The translations under genes and the position numbers were made by a program. The notes under the pieces are model-generated. The model saw only the letters and a program-made list of their open reading frames with translations, searched no databases and was not told the DNA's origin. From assembly GCA_015056885.1 (NCBI GenBank), contig SVFL01000015.1, positions 1-59,394 on the forward strand: a DNA stretch of 59,394 bases, read 5' to 3'. Positions 1 through 8,704 of the stretch are shown one piece after another; within the stretch, counting starts at the first letter, position 1, and the number at the start of each line of letters is the position of its first letter. This stretch comes from Lachnospiraceae bacterium. Its GTDB lineage: Bacteria > Bacillota > Clostridia > Lachnospirales > Lachnospiraceae.

Positions 1-85
1 GGTTGCATTGCTGTTTATTTGTCAAGGTTCATATCGAACACTCTGTGTTCGTCGTTGTTGCTTTTGTTTCAGCAGCAACTCTGTT
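1..85 (-). promoter_or_regulatory. rRNA operon leader (5' part of transcript, gene off the left edge)
   Basis: Reading on the minus strand, the 85 bases downstream of the P2 -10 box run off the left edge without a convincing ORF. They contain the stretch GAACCTTGACAAATAAACAG (about 13-32), which resembles the boxA-type antitermination leader found just before 16S rRNA in Clostridia. The 16S gene itself is not inside the window, so the rRNA assignment is inferred from the promoters and leader. Confidence 0.5.
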
Positions 86-114
86 ATCTTATCACAGGAG
101 TTTTGCTTTGTCAA
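86..114 (-). promoter_or_regulatory. Strong promoter P2, rRNA type
   Basis: On the minus strand there is a perfect -35 TTGACA (109-114), a 17-base spacer and a -10 TAAGAT (86-91). It lies downstream of a second strong promoter and fires off the left edge. Tandem strong promoters without a following ORF are typical of rRNA operons. Confidence 0.7.
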
Positions 115-183
115 CAACTTTTTTAAAACTTTTTTATTTTCCTACCGCTCAGCCGTTTTGCTGTTTTTCCGCGGTGGAGTTTT

Positions 184-213
184 ATACTAACATACAGAGC
201 GCATAATTGTCAA
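184..213 (-). promoter_or_regulatory. Strong promoter P1, rRNA type
   Basis: On the minus strand TTGACA (208-213) is followed, after 18 bases, by TAGTAT (184-189); shifting by one base gives TTAGTA with a 17-base spacer. It is about 100 bases upstream of P2 in the same direction. The tandem arrangement supports an rRNA operon to the left of the window. Confidence 0.65.
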
Positions 214-365
214 CACCTTTTTTCATGTTTTTTCAAAACTTTTTTAATGCATTTAGATTCAACTATATATAGTAGAAAACACTCTTTCTTCTTCACAACT
301 TATAGTTATTCATTTTCATGTGTATTATAACATTTTATTCTAAATGTCTATTCTAAATTGTAAAC

Positions 366-396
366 AAAAATCAGGAGCATCATCTGATGCTCCTGA
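366..396 (-). terminator. Rho-independent terminator of tRNA-Ser
   Basis: TCAGGAGCATCA and TGATGCTCCTGA form a perfect 12-bp stem with a 2-base spacer (371-396). On the minus strand the stem is followed by TTTTTG. It sits 20 bases past the 3' end of tRNA-Ser and insulates the tRNA from the rRNA-type promoters beyond. Confidence 0.85.
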
Positions 397-415
397 CATA
401 CTTGGCAGAGTGAAA

Positions 416-503
416 CGGAGAAAGAGGGATTTGAACCCTCGCGCCGGTTGCCCGACCTACACCCTTAGCAGGGGCGCCTCTTCGGCCTCTTGAGTATTTC
501 TCC
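416..503 (-). tRNA. tRNA-Ser(GCT)
   Basis: The 88-base gene has the acceptor stem GGAGAAA / TTTCTCC with discriminator G, an anticodon loop containing GCT (reads AGC/AGU serine codons), a long class II variable arm as expected for serine, and the T-loop GGTTCAAATCC. CCA is not encoded directly after the acceptor. Its own promoter lies at 564-592 and its terminator at 366-396. Confidence 0.95.
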
Positions 504-563
504 ACAATCCGAATTACGTCTCTGCCAATATGCTATTGTTGTCACTACCGTGACGCAAAAATT

Positions 564-592
564 ATTATACATAAAGATAAATGTTTTGTCAA
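564..592 (-). promoter_or_regulatory. Promoter of tRNA-Ser
   Basis: On the minus strand a consensus TTGACA (587-592), 17-base spacer and consensus TATAAT (564-569) lie about 60 bases upstream of tRNA-Ser. A small dyad, GTCAC-TACC-GTGAC, at 541-554 falls in the tRNA leader. The promoter begins only 9 bases after the fumarase beta stop codon. Confidence 0.8.
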
Positions 593-600
593 TCGCTTTT

Positions 601-1158
601 TTACATTTCCTCTGTACAATACTCTTTTATTGCTGTTTCATATAAATTGTTGCCTTTAGAATCAATCACAACAATAACCGGAAAGTTCTCAACTGTAAGC
701 TTACGAATAGCTTCCGTCCCCAAGTCATCATACGCAATCACTTCCGATTGTACAATAGAACGCGAAAGCAACGCACCGGCACCACCCACTGCGGCAAAAT
801 ATACTGCACCATTTCGCACAACAGCATCCGTTACTTCTTTTGAACGTTTTCCTTTTCCAATCATTCCTACCAGACCTAAATCTAAAAGAGCCGGGGCATA
901 CTTATCCATACGGCTGGAGGTAGTCGGTCCCGCAGAACCAATGGGACGACCTTCCCGTGCAGGAGAAGGCCCCATGTAATAAATCACATTATCCTGCATT
1001 TCCATAGGTAAGCTTTCCCCATTTTGCAACGCTTCATACATTCTTTTATGCGCAGCATCTCTGGCAGTGTAAATTACTCCGGACAAATATACATAATCGC
1101 CCGCACAAAGTTCCGAAGCTTCCTTCGTATTAAAAGGCACTTTCAAATATCTATTCAT
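601..1158 (-). CDS. Class I fumarate hydratase, beta subunit
   Basis: This is the C-terminal half of the iron-sulfur fumarase, encoded as a separate 185-residue subunit; with the alpha subunit it interconverts fumarate and L-malate. It shows the family segment MGPSPAREGRPIGSAGPTTS and the following R-M-D run, plus GMIGKGKRS, which form the substrate pocket in this family. It lies 39 bases after the alpha gene and is the last gene of the run before tRNA-Ser. The subunits are related to L(+)-tartrate dehydratase, so tartrate or another hydroxy-diacid is an alternative substrate, but fumarase is the usual role in Clostridia (fumB-type). No terminator is evident between the stop and the tRNA promoter. 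Confidence 0.88.
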   Translation of the reverse strand: MNRYLKVPFNTKEASELCAGDYVYLSGVIYTARDAAHKRMYEALQNGESLPMEMQDNVIYYMGPSPAREGRPIGSAGPTTSSRMDKYAPALLDLGLVGMIGKGKRSKEVTDAVVRNGAVYFAAVGGAGALLSRSIVQSEVIAYDDLGTEAIRKLTVENFPVIVVIDSKGNNLYETAIKEYCTEEM

Positions 1159-1197
1159 ATCTCTTATTCTTCTCTCTTCATATTAGAACAATAAAAC

Positions 1198-2040
1198 CTA
1201 TATCACTCGCACAGCATGACGATTGACATGGCAACAAATGTTAATAGCTACCGGTAAACCTGCAATATGTGTGGGATAAGTGTCAATATTAACTGCAAGC
1301 GCAGTCGTACTGCCTCCAAGACCACCGGGACCAATTCCGGATGCATTTATCTTCTGCAACATTTCTTCTTCCAGTTCCTTAACATAAGGAATAGAAGAAC
1401 GTATATCGACCGGTCTGGACAGCGCCCGTTTGGCCATAAGAGCACACTTTTCAAAAGTCCCTCCGATACCTACTCCTACCACCATGGGCGGACATGCATT
1501 AGGTCCCGCATCCTTTACAGCTGTAAGAATCGCATTCTTGACCCCCTCAATTCCGTCTGCCGGCTTTAGCATAAACACCCGGCTCATATTTTCGCTGCCA
1601 AATCCCTTAGGCGCAACTGTAATTGTAACCTTATCCCCCTGAACAATATTATAATGAATAATAGCGGGAGTGTTATCCTTGGTATTATCGCGATAAATAG
1701 GATCCTTTACTACCGACTTACGCAAATAACCCTCTACATACCCCCGGCGTACACCTTCATTGATTGCATCCTCCAGCAAACCACCTTCGAAATGCACATC
1801 CTGACCAATCTCCATGAAAACAACTGCCATTCCGGTATCCTGGCAGATGGGAATCATATCTTCCCCGGCAATCTTCATATTCTCCTGTAATTGTTCCAGT
1901 ATCTGCCTGCCTAAAGGCGCTCTTTCCATGCCTGTTGCATTTTTTAATGCAGTTTTCATATCTTCTGAAAGAAAATGATTCGCCTCAATACACATTTCCT
2001 TTATATTATCAGTAATAACACTTACATCTATTGTTCTCAT
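1198..2040 (-). CDS. Class I fumarate hydratase, alpha subunit
   Basis: This 280-residue subunit should carry the [4Fe-4S] cluster of an oxygen-sensitive class I fumarase. Visible cluster-type cysteines are in ICQDTGMAVV (about residue 65), NACPPMVVGVGIGGT (about 180) and AINICCHVNRHA near the end; the glycine-rich GIGPGGLGGSTTALAV is also characteristic. The start is supported by GGGAG eight bases upstream. It precedes the beta subunit, forming the usual alpha-beta pair, and follows the HIT gene by 14 bases, so all are likely cotranscribed. Tartrate dehydratase is the main alternative because the families are homologous (fumA-type). Confidence 0.88.
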   Translation of the reverse strand: MRTIDVSVITDNIKEMCIEANHFLSEDMKTALKNATGMERAPLGRQILEQLQENMKIAGEDMIPICQDTGMAVVFMEIGQDVHFEGGLLEDAINEGVRRGYVEGYLRKSVVKDPIYRDNTKDNTPAIIHYNIVQGDKVTITVAPKGFGSENMSRVFMLKPADGIEGVKNAILTAVKDAGPNACPPMVVGVGIGGTFEKCALMAKRALSRPVDIRSSIPYVKELEEEMLQKINASGIGPGGLGGSTTALAVNIDTYPTHIAGLPVAINICCHVNRHAVRVI

Positions 2041-2054
2041 CTGCCCGCTCCCGC

Positions 2055-2462
2055 TTATTCCACAATCAGCTTGGCAACCGCATCCAACTCTTCAGGTGTC
2101 GCCTGACCGGGTACCCAACCAATCTTTTGTCCATCACTTTCATAACGTGGAATTACATGCATATGAAAATGCATCACGGTCTGACCTGCTGTTTCACCAT
2201 TATTCTGAACCAGATTCAATCCATCACATCCCAATGCCGCCTTCATCTTAGATGCAATTTTCTGCGCTACAGGCAAAACTTTAGCTGCTGTATTCTCCGG
2301 CAAATCATACAAATTCTCTGCATGTTCTTTAGGCAAAATAAGTGCATGCCCCTTCGTCGCAGGACCCAAATCCAAAATCACACGAAAATCCGAATCCTCA
2401 TAAAGTGTTTTTGAAGGAATCTCTCCATTAGCAATTTTACAGAAAATACAATCTTTATTCAT
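2055..2462 (-). CDS. HIT family nucleotide hydrolase (HinT-like)
   Basis: The 135-residue protein has the histidine triad MHFHMHVIPRY (H-x-H-x-H) near residue 100 and the N-terminal DCIFCKIANGEIPSK with the C-x-x-C zinc pair common in bacterial HinT. HIT proteins hydrolyse nucleoside phosphoramidates and adenylylated intermediates in the cytoplasm. Length is standard. It lies 9 bases after the flavodoxin-like gene and 14 before fumarase alpha, but nothing in the sequence ties its function to fumarase. Confidence 0.93.
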   Translation of the reverse strand: MNKDCIFCKIANGEIPSKTLYEDSDFRVILDLGPATKGHALILPKEHAENLYDLPENTAAKVLPVAQKIASKMKAALGCDGLNLVQNNGETAGQTVMHFHMHVIPRYESDGQKIGWVPGQATPEELDAVAKLIVE

Positions 2463-2471
2463 TATACATTC

Positions 2472-3470
2472 CTACCTTTCTTCAAATACAAATACCTGAT
2501 CAAGCATTCGCAATATTTTCATATCACCCTTAGTAGTCATTGCCCCCGACATAAACGCACGTTGAAAAGTCATACGCCCATTCACAATGTCCTCCATCGT
2601 CGCGCGCTTGGTATTCATCACCATATCCGTCTGTTCCTCTGCGCCATATCCACATTCCAAAGTCGGTCCGTTAACCTTAACCACAAGCGGATTCTTCTTT
2701 TCTTCTATATTGATGGTACAAACAGCATGAAATCCGGCCATAGGCCTGTACACCTGCTTCAGTTCTGATACATACTCATCTTCACTGTCGCTGCCCTCCT
2801 GACTCAACTTATCTCTAAAAAAGCTTGCCAATTCCTGAATATCCTCTTTCTGACGCTGTACGTAAACATCATCTGAAACATATTCAGACAACTGCTCCGT
2901 CTCCTGCGGGGATAAATCAATTGCCGGAGACACAGCGATTTTTTGACGTACTGCCTGATTACTGGCAGGAAAACTTGCTGCCTTTTGATTAATTGTCCGA
3001 TACAAATTTTCCGCCTTCTTCTCTATAATATTGGTATAATTCTCATTCATCTCCAACGCAACAGTATTATCAATATATCCACACAAACCACTGCAAGGCA
3101 GACCACCCAGAATTTCCCAAGCCTTCCCAAGATCCAATTTAGCTTCACGCTCTCCATAAGTTGTCGACATAACAACAGGACACATATAAATTTTGGAAAT
3201 ACGTTCCTTATCACCATACAGCCAACAAGCATCTAAAAACTGCTGCATATACCCACCAATACCGAACCATTCCACTGTGGTAGCCAAAATGATTCCATCC
3301 GCATCCTTCAATGTCTGCGGCAAGGTAGGAATGGTATTTTTCAGCTCATATAAATTATATCGGGTTACATTCACACGTAATTCTTCCAGCACTGCCTGCA
3401 TTTTGTTAATAACATAGCTGGTAGGGTCATCAATAATCCCTCTTCCGCCATAGTAGATATTTACGTTCAC
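2472..3470 (-). CDS. Flavodoxin/NAD(P)H-dependent FMN reductase fused to an SCP2-like domain
   Basis: Residues 1 to about 170 look like a flavodoxin-fold FMN reductase: an N-terminal strand with YYGGRGIIDDPTSY, then DADGIILATTVEWFGIGGYMQ for the flavin loop. Residues about 225-332 resemble an SCP2 sterol-carrier domain (V-K-V-N-G-P-T-L-E-C, then MTFQRAFMSGAMTTKGDMKIL), a lipid-binding fold. The pairing suggests a cytoplasmic flavoprotein acting on a hydrophobic ligand, but the substrate is unknown. The start codon is GTG, chosen because GAGAGGTG lies five bases upstream. It abuts the rhomboid gene (2-base gap), so the two are probably cotranscribed. Confidence 0.78.
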   Translation of the reverse strand: MNVNIYYGGRGIIDDPTSYVINKMQAVLEELRVNVTRYNLYELKNTIPTLPQTLKDADGIILATTVEWFGIGGYMQQFLDACWLYGDKERISKIYMCPVVMSTTYGEREAKLDLGKAWEILGGLPCSGLCGYIDNTVALEMNENYTNIIEKKAENLYRTINQKAASFPASNQAVRQKIAVSPAIDLSPQETEQLSEYVSDDVYVQRQKEDIQELASFFRDKLSQEGSDSEDEYVSELKQVYRPMAGFHAVCTINIEEKKNPLVVKVNGPTLECGYGAEEQTDMVMNTKRATMEDIVNGRMTFQRAFMSGAMTTKGDMKILRMLDQVFVFEER

Positions 3471-3472
3471 AA

Positions 3473-4105
3473 CTACACCTCTCGTTTCTTCGGATTCTTT
3501 CCTATATTTTTAAGTACGCACACAATTAGACCAACCGTAAAACCGGCACCAAGTCCTCCTATATGCCCCATATTGTCCACATTCTCCTGCATGAAACCAC
3601 TATATAACGAAAGTCCCACAATCAGAGCCACCTTTTGAAAAGAAACCGTATTTCTAAATTTTGGCCAACACAATACCATCGCCAGCAATAAACCATCTAA
3701 ACCATAAACCGCCCCACTGGCTCCTATAGACCAAGCATCGCTTCCTGTAAGAAATTTTTCATACAAAGACAACAAGCCTCCGCTCACACCGGACAAAAAA
3801 TACACAACTGCAAATCCTATATGTCCTATCTCCTTTTCCAACATAGACCCCAAAAAGAGAAGAATAACCATATTGTTGCATAGATGCATGGAATCCGCAT
3901 GCAGAAACATAGACCAAATGAGACGATCATATTCCTGATAATATGTAACCGGAATAAGCCCCAGTCCTCCATGGTAATACAACCCGTCTCCACTAAATAA
4001 ATTAATCAGGAAAACTACTACATTAATAATAACCAACAAAACACTAACAAACGGTAGGTCTCGAAACCGTCTTTGCAATTTTCTCAATCCTTCCATAGGT
4101 AACAT
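3473..4105 (-). CDS. Rhomboid family intramembrane serine protease
   Basis: The 210-residue protein has about six membrane segments. The rhomboid nucleophile motif G-A-S-G is in SIGASGAVYGLDG (about residue 125), the catalytic histidine is in GHIGGLGAGF (about 180), and the HLCNNM box (about 75) precedes them. Such enzymes cut single-pass membrane proteins within the bilayer. It lies 53 bases after the FHA gene that ends the Tad operon and may be read from it; a Tad pseudopilin as substrate is only a guess. The ribosome binding site before the chosen ATG is weak, and MEGLRK three residues later is an alternative start. Confidence 0.88.
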   Translation of the reverse strand: MLPMEGLRKLQRRFRDLPFVSVLLVIINVVVFLINLFSGDGLYYHGGLGLIPVTYYQEYDRLIWSMFLHADSMHLCNNMVILLFLGSMLEKEIGHIGFAVVYFLSGVSGGLLSLYEKFLTGSDAWSIGASGAVYGLDGLLLAMVLCWPKFRNTVSFQKVALIVGLSLYSGFMQENVDNMGHIGGLGAGFTVGLIVCVLKNIGKNPKKREV

Positions 4106-4158
4106 AAATCTCTACTCAAATGTACCACTCTTTACCCCTCTACGTCAACATGCAACCA

Positions 4159-5301
4159 CTACCTGTAAACAAATAACAGCTTACCGAAACGAACCTCATC
4201 TCCCTCCTCTAATCTGCGTTTTTCATATGGCTGAAGGCGCAAGCCATTCTTAAATGTGCCATTTGTAGAATTTAAATCTTCCAAATAAATGATATCCTCC
4301 TCCTTGCAGATTCGGGCATGTAATCTGCTGATAGTATCATCCTCCAGAACCAAATCCACTTCATCCTTCTGTTTACCAATAACAAATACATCCTTTTCAA
4401 GCTTAGCAACAACTCTGCCATCCGGAGTATAAAGTTTTCGAATTCCCGTTTCCTCCTCTTTTTGCTCAATATAAATGGTTCTTCCATAATCTTCCTCAAG
4501 ATAGTCCGTCTCCTCCGCTACAGCCCGTCCCTCCATAGCCGCCAGCATGGTCTCCCGATATTGTTGTTTCTGCTCCGCATACTTTTTCTTCTTTAGCCCG
4601 AATCTCCCGAAAAAACTCTTTTTCTCCTTTGACGTATCCTCCGTCACGGAAATAACAGTATCTTCCTCTCTTCCGTTTATTAAATCAGATTCCATATTTC
4701 CATCACTTTCAAAGTACATCACAGAATCTAAAGTCTTCTCCTGCTCTCCCCCTTCATTAAGACTCCTTCCATCCTCAAAAATCTGCCCCTGCAAATAAAC
4801 ATCTCCGTATTTCTCATACTGTTCGTACATAAAATACACACGTTCAACAAGTTCTAAGTCATCATAATCCATATGCTCCAACACAAACTCCAAGAAACGC
4901 ATAAATCCATTGCCCTCTTCATTATATGGAAGATACAGGAAAAAGAAATTGTGATTGCTCAAGTCTTCAAATATCTGTTCCGGATACACCAATATATTTT
5001 TCTCATCCAAAAGAAATCTCCCCAACTCCTGACACACCTGCTCATAACTCCACAAAAAATCCCTAAACCACGCTCTGTCTATCAACTGCTTGCCATACAG
5101 TTGTGCCACATTCTGTCTGGAAGTAATGTCATAATACAGGTATGCTTCACCATTAATATAACGCAAGCTGCAGGGAAGCAGTCCTCTAATACCGCCTCTG
5201 GTCAATATACAGTACTGATACCTCTGCTCATCAGGTCTGTCCGATAAATGCACCCTTTCATAATTACTCTGTAAACTTCTGATAAATTCTGTCTCTAACA
5301 T
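4159..5301 (-). CDS. FHA domain protein with N-terminal DUF6382-like domain, end of Tad operon
   Basis: The C-terminal 85 residues form a forkhead-associated phosphothreonine-binding domain: strand VFVIGKQKDEVDLVLEDD, then SRLHARI and LNSTNGTFKNGLRL, all FHA signature elements. Residues 1 to about 170 match the DUF6382 type found with Tad genes in Clostridia. A charged linker (about 180-290) joins them. No membrane segment is seen, so it is cytoplasmic. The start follows GGAGG by 7 bases. It abuts the pseudopilin-like gene upstream, consistent with a regulatory role in pilus assembly via phosphorylated partners; no Ser/Thr kinase is encoded in this window. Confidence 0.82.
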   Translation of the reverse strand: MLETEFIRSLQSNYERVHLSDRPDEQRYQYCILTRGGIRGLLPCSLRYINGEAYLYYDITSRQNVAQLYGKQLIDRAWFRDFLWSYEQVCQELGRFLLDEKNILVYPEQIFEDLSNHNFFFLYLPYNEEGNGFMRFLEFVLEHMDYDDLELVERVYFMYEQYEKYGDVYLQGQIFEDGRSLNEGGEQEKTLDSVMYFESDGNMESDLINGREEDTVISVTEDTSKEKKSFFGRFGLKKKKYAEQKQQYRETMLAAMEGRAVAEETDYLEEDYGRTIYIEQKEEETGIRKLYTPDGRVVAKLEKDVFVIGKQKDEVDLVLEDDTISRLHARICKEEDIIYLEDLNSTNGTFKNGLRLQPYEKRRLEEGDEVRFGKLLFVYR

Positions 5302-5739
5302 CTACACTCCTCCTAATACCTTTCTATAACTTCTAATAAACTCAACCGGTTTTATCCGATAATTTCTAAACTCAATACTACTTTTCCACTCTCGCTCTCC
5401 ATTCCAAAACATCATACTTCGAAACGGAAAACGCAATTTCCCGTCACGCTTTACAAATACACTATTTCCCTTTAACTGCACTATCGCATCGTCCATATCC
5501 CAAGCCAGATAACGCTTATCCTTTTGTTCCGAATACTCCATAAGTTCTATAAGCAGTCTTTCCTTGTCCGTTATCTGAAGTGTACAGCCTCTCACTCCCA
5601 ATACCCCGGTGGTATGTTCCATCAGGCACCTGTCATATTGAAAAAACAACAAATATATCACAAGCAATATCACTCCTATGATTATTGAAATCAAAAGCGA
5701 AGCCTCTATCGTCAGATAAGCATCTATCTTCTTTTTCAT
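5302..5739 (-). CDS. TadE-like pseudopilin (small)
   Basis: I start at the second methionine (MKKKID) because AGGAGG lies six bases upstream, giving 145 residues. The protein has a short basic N-terminus, then YLTIEASLLISIIIGVILLV, a type IV pilin-like hydrophobic helix with the conserved glutamate (T-I-E-A-S), followed by an extracytoplasmic domain of about 110 residues. This is the pattern of TadE/TadF minor pseudopilins, normally cleaved by the Tad prepilin peptidase. The peptidase gene ends 10 bases upstream of this start. I see no further recognisable domain. Confidence 0.7.
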   Translation of the reverse strand: MKKKIDAYLTIEASLLISIIIGVILLVIYLLFFQYDRCLMEHTTGVLGVRGCTLQITDKERLLIELMEYSEQKDKRYLAWDMDDAIVQLKGNSVFVKRDGKLRFPFRSMMFWNGEREWKSSIEFRNYRIKPVEFIRSYRKVLGGV

Positions 5740-5749
5740 AAAAAACCTC

Positions 5750-6181
5750 CTAAACAAACATTCCGGCCCAATATACCGTCGTCAAAAAAGGAATATAGGG
5801 AATCCGTGTGTACCGGTTGCCTTTTTTTAAACAAAGCACGCCAATGCACCAGACAGACATAACCACCAGACTAAAACAAACCAGCGCAACACACCTTCTA
5901 TATCCAATCAAGCCTCCCGCTATCATAAGTACCAAACCATCACCCATTCCTACTTTGCCTGTAATATAGGATACGCCAGTCATAAAACCTCCCGGTAGCA
6001 TTCCCAAAACCGCCGTTAAAACAATCCATTTCCATTCCGACGGATTCCCCAAACATCTGTACAACAGGCATATAAATACCGCCCAAAAACCTCCGCCGAT
6101 CATAGCAAGGGGGATTTTACACTCCCTGCTGTCAAAATAACTCAATACAACCAAATATATTGCTAACAAAATTACCTCCAT
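5750..6181 (-). CDS. Prepilin peptidase, A24 family (second copy)
   Basis: The 143-residue polytopic protein starts with a membrane helix followed by SYFDSRECKIPLAM, the first aspartate region (D-S-R-x-x-x-I-P), and carries G-M-G-D-G-L near residue 80 as the second aspartate motif (GxGD). These are the two catalytic aspartates of TadV/CpaA type peptidases, which remove leader peptides from Flp pilin and pseudopilins. It lies between two TadE-like genes. A second A24 peptidase opens the operon at 13269, so the two may divide pilin and pseudopilin substrates. Confidence 0.85.
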   Translation of the reverse strand: MEVILLAIYLVVLSYFDSRECKIPLAMIGGGFWAVFICLLYRCLGNPSEWKWIVLTAVLGMLPGGFMTGVSYITGKVGMGDGLVLMIAGGLIGYRRCVALVCFSLVVMSVWCIGVLCLKKGNRYTRIPYIPFLTTVYWAGMFV

Positions 6182-6190
6182 TTTTCCCTG

Positions 6191-7144
6191 CTATTTACCA
6201 CAGCGGCTACACGACCTGTATTTTTCTACCGCTAACTCCCGTAACATTGTATATACCGTTCTCTTTAACCCGGAACAATCCCTGTCCTTGTGATATGCAT
6301 CACCTTCTTTGGCTACGTAAGCCACTGTTCCAGCAACACCGTCCCCACATTTTTGACACTTCACGTATCGGATACCATTTTCATTACGACTATACGGAAG
6401 CATACTCCAACTCACCTCCCGTATAGTCAGCTTCAAATGTGTGCAGTCCTTCGTTTCATGAAAGACTTCTGCATTTTCCGCCACATATACTATGTCCTCT
6501 CGATTCTTTCCAGCATTTGCTTCTACAACATCATATCCGGTCCACATTCTTCCATAGTATCTATTTACCATGCGAAACGGTTTTACATATGGTATCTCCA
6601 ACAATGGAGAGACCTGATAGGTCAGTACAAGATCTAATATATCTCCTGATGCAGCCTCATCACCGGCAGCTATATCACTCTCCCAAAACTGCAACCCGTC
6701 AGCGCCATTACTTATAGGAGATTCTGCCAGATATTCTCTCCCCACATAGTTAGCAACCTGCCCTTTGACATATGTATATGTGAGTGCAACATCCCCCATC
6801 TCCTCCCACATACTACGGTCTGCACCCTCGTCTCCATCGTTTTCCAAAGAGTTTACATAACCATATACGCACATACGATTGCCGCATTCCCACAAGGCCA
6901 TCTGCAAATTACCATGTAGCCTTATCATTTCAATAGCGCTTCCAAGATTAACAAAGAAAAATAAAAACAATGGCAAAACAATCGCTGCCTCCACAGTCAT
7001 ACCGGCAACAACCTTTTTCCTTAAAGAGATAAGCAGTGGTACCCTCTCTATGAAATCGTCAAAAAAGGAGTTATTACGCTTTGGAGAAGGGCTTGCTGTT
7101 TTTTTAATGTTGTTACATCGACCGTCATTCCATAAAAAGGGCAT
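6191..7144 (-). CDS. TadE-like pseudopilin with tandem Cys/His modules
   Basis: After about 45 cytoplasmic residues comes the pseudopilin helix GMTVEAAIVLPLFLFFFVNL with the conserved glutamate, then about 240 extracytoplasmic residues. The last 95 residues hold two copies of a module with H-x-x-x-D-C-x-x-L followed about 30 residues later by C-x-x-C (first: ETKDCTHLK ... CQKCG; second: HKDRDCSGLK ... CSRCG). That resembles small zinc-binding modules at the ends of some secreted nucleases. Start ATG follows AAGGAGG by nine bases; an in-frame GTG one codon earlier is an alternative. Probably a tip or anchoring pseudopilin of the Tad pilus. Confidence 0.7.
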   Translation of the reverse strand: MPFLWNDGRCNNIKKTASPSPKRNNSFFDDFIERVPLLISLRKKVVAGMTVEAAIVLPLFLFFFVNLGSAIEMIRLHGNLQMALWECGNRMCVYGYVNSLENDGDEGADRSMWEEMGDVALTYTYVKGQVANYVGREYLAESPISNGADGLQFWESDIAAGDEAASGDILDLVLTYQVSPLLEIPYVKPFRMVNRYYGRMWTGYDVVEANAGKNREDIVYVAENAEVFHETKDCTHLKLTIREVSWSMLPYSRNENGIRYVKCQKCGDGVAGTVAYVAKEGDAYHKDRDCSGLKRTVYTMLRELAVEKYRSCSRCGK

Positions 7145-7166
7145 CACTGCTCACCTCCTTTATACT

Positions 7167-8651
7167 TCACTGTGTACTATAGCCTTTTCGCCGCGTTATC
7201 TCACAATCATACCCATACGCACTTTTCACACGAACCACTGCTTCTACAGTATCCAAACATCCATCCAACCGAAAATATTCATTTCCTTCCGTTGCTCGAA
7301 TATCTGCCTCAATCATATTCATGGCCCGCATAGTCAACTCATCTTCATTTTCCAAAAACAACAAAATTCTCAGATAATCCTCATAGGACAGACCTTCCGT
7401 ATCTTCCACAGGCATCAGAAAATCCAAATTAAGATTCAAAGCGGAATTTAGTTTGTAATGCCACGTATCTTTTGTTTTCATCAGTGGAATTCTTCCACCT
7501 TCCATGATACAGCGGACATCATAAACACTCTCCGCAAAAGCCCAACCAAACAACAAAATCTGCGCCAGAATCTCCGTTGCTTCCGGTATCATCATTGCAG
7601 TTGCCAAAACAGCCGCCAATGTCTCTGCAATAAGTCTGCACTCCTGATTAGAGAAAACATAGCTGGTATTCGCCACTTCCCGCACCGCAAAAATAATATT
7701 AACTACACTCTTCAAGTTTTCAATATCACTGTTTTTTCCTGTAAGCAGATACTCAATTTGATAAGATAATGTAATCCCTTCCGCCTCTTCTCCATAATGG
7801 CACATGTATTTCAACAGATATTCCTGAAAAAAGAAACGCTCCAATAATTCTTCACCTTTCGAAAGCTCCTCTAAATTCATGTTGCCCTGATTAAGACAAC
7901 CTGCTTTCACACGTGATTCTAACAGGTTTGTCAAGGATATAGTCTTCTCAGACAACCGATAGGGATTTTTAATTACAAGATTTAAAATCCCTTTCTTACG
8001 TAGCTTTTCAAGAGCATCTGTCGGATTCTTCACATCAACAGTTATCCACTCTGTCTCAGAAATTTCGATCACATCTCCATCATATTCATCTAATTCCTTA
8101 TCCTTTTTCCTCTTCTCTGCCGCAATATCCCGTTCAGTAAGTTTTTCAGACTCCACCACCTGTAGCCATTCCTGTACATCTTCAAACAAATCCAAGTTAC
8201 TATCATCCCATATAGCCTCTGCGGCCCTTCTGCGAAATACCGCGCCATTATCATCCGTCAATATCAATGTTCTTGTAATCTCTGCATTCTCCAAAGACAT
8301 TGCCAAAAAATCCCGGTACAGCAGCCAATCCAAGAACACATCATCCGTAGACAAATTTTTATTTAAATAATCCTCCAAATGATTTTCTGTAGCTTGCACC
8401 CACGGCTGCGTTGTCCCATAAGATGAATCTATTGCAAACAAATTGTATTGCTCTAAGAGTTCCCTATGATACTCTGCCAGAATGCTGTTTAGTCCAATAT
8501 CTGTCACACATTCCGCCTCTAAAAACATAGCATTCTGTCTTGCTCCTTCAATCAGGGCCAGACAAAGAGAAAGAATGACTGTCAGTGTAAGAGTCAGATA
8601 TACTGTTAAATATGCACTTGTTTTATGTATTTTCCGCATTACTTCGCCCAC
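7167..8651 (-). CDS. DUF5702 protein of the Tad locus
   Basis: I start at a GTG nine bases after GGAG, giving 494 residues; an upstream ATG at 8678 lacks a good site. The N-terminus is a single membrane helix (YLTVYLTLTLTVILSLCLAL) followed by E-G-A-R-Q-N and the long extracytoplasmic region typical of DUF5702 proteins, with a second hydrophobic stretch near residues 340-370 (LAAVLATAMM ... ILLFGWAF). These proteins occur in Clostridial Tad operons in the place of TadG-like components. The exact role is unknown. It sits directly after the Flp pilin gene and before the large TadE-like gene. Confidence 0.75.
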   Translation of the reverse strand: MGEVMRKIHKTSAYLTVYLTLTLTVILSLCLALIEGARQNAMFLEAECVTDIGLNSILAEYHRELLEQYNLFAIDSSYGTTQPWVQATENHLEDYLNKNLSTDDVFLDWLLYRDFLAMSLENAEITRTLILTDDNGAVFRRRAAEAIWDDSNLDLFEDVQEWLQVVESEKLTERDIAAEKRKKDKELDEYDGDVIEISETEWITVDVKNPTDALEKLRKKGILNLVIKNPYRLSEKTISLTNLLESRVKAGCLNQGNMNLEELSKGEELLERFFFQEYLLKYMCHYGEEAEGITLSYQIEYLLTGKNSDIENLKSVVNIIFAVREVANTSYVFSNQECRLIAETLAAVLATAMMIPEATEILAQILLFGWAFAESVYDVRCIMEGGRIPLMKTKDTWHYKLNSALNLNLDFLMPVEDTEGLSYEDYLRILLFLENEDELTMRAMNMIEADIRATEGNEYFRLDGCLDTVEAVVRVKSAYGYDCEITRRKGYSTQ

Positions 8652-8704
8652 AATCACCCTCTCCTTCGTCCATTGCATTCGTTTGAATCAGTCAGTTATC
8701 AATT

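Noticed and set aside
3..206. Open plus-strand frames of 60-67 codons at the left edge
   Set aside because: They lie over the rRNA-type promoters and leader, lack a binding site and have low-complexity Phe/Ser/Leu composition.
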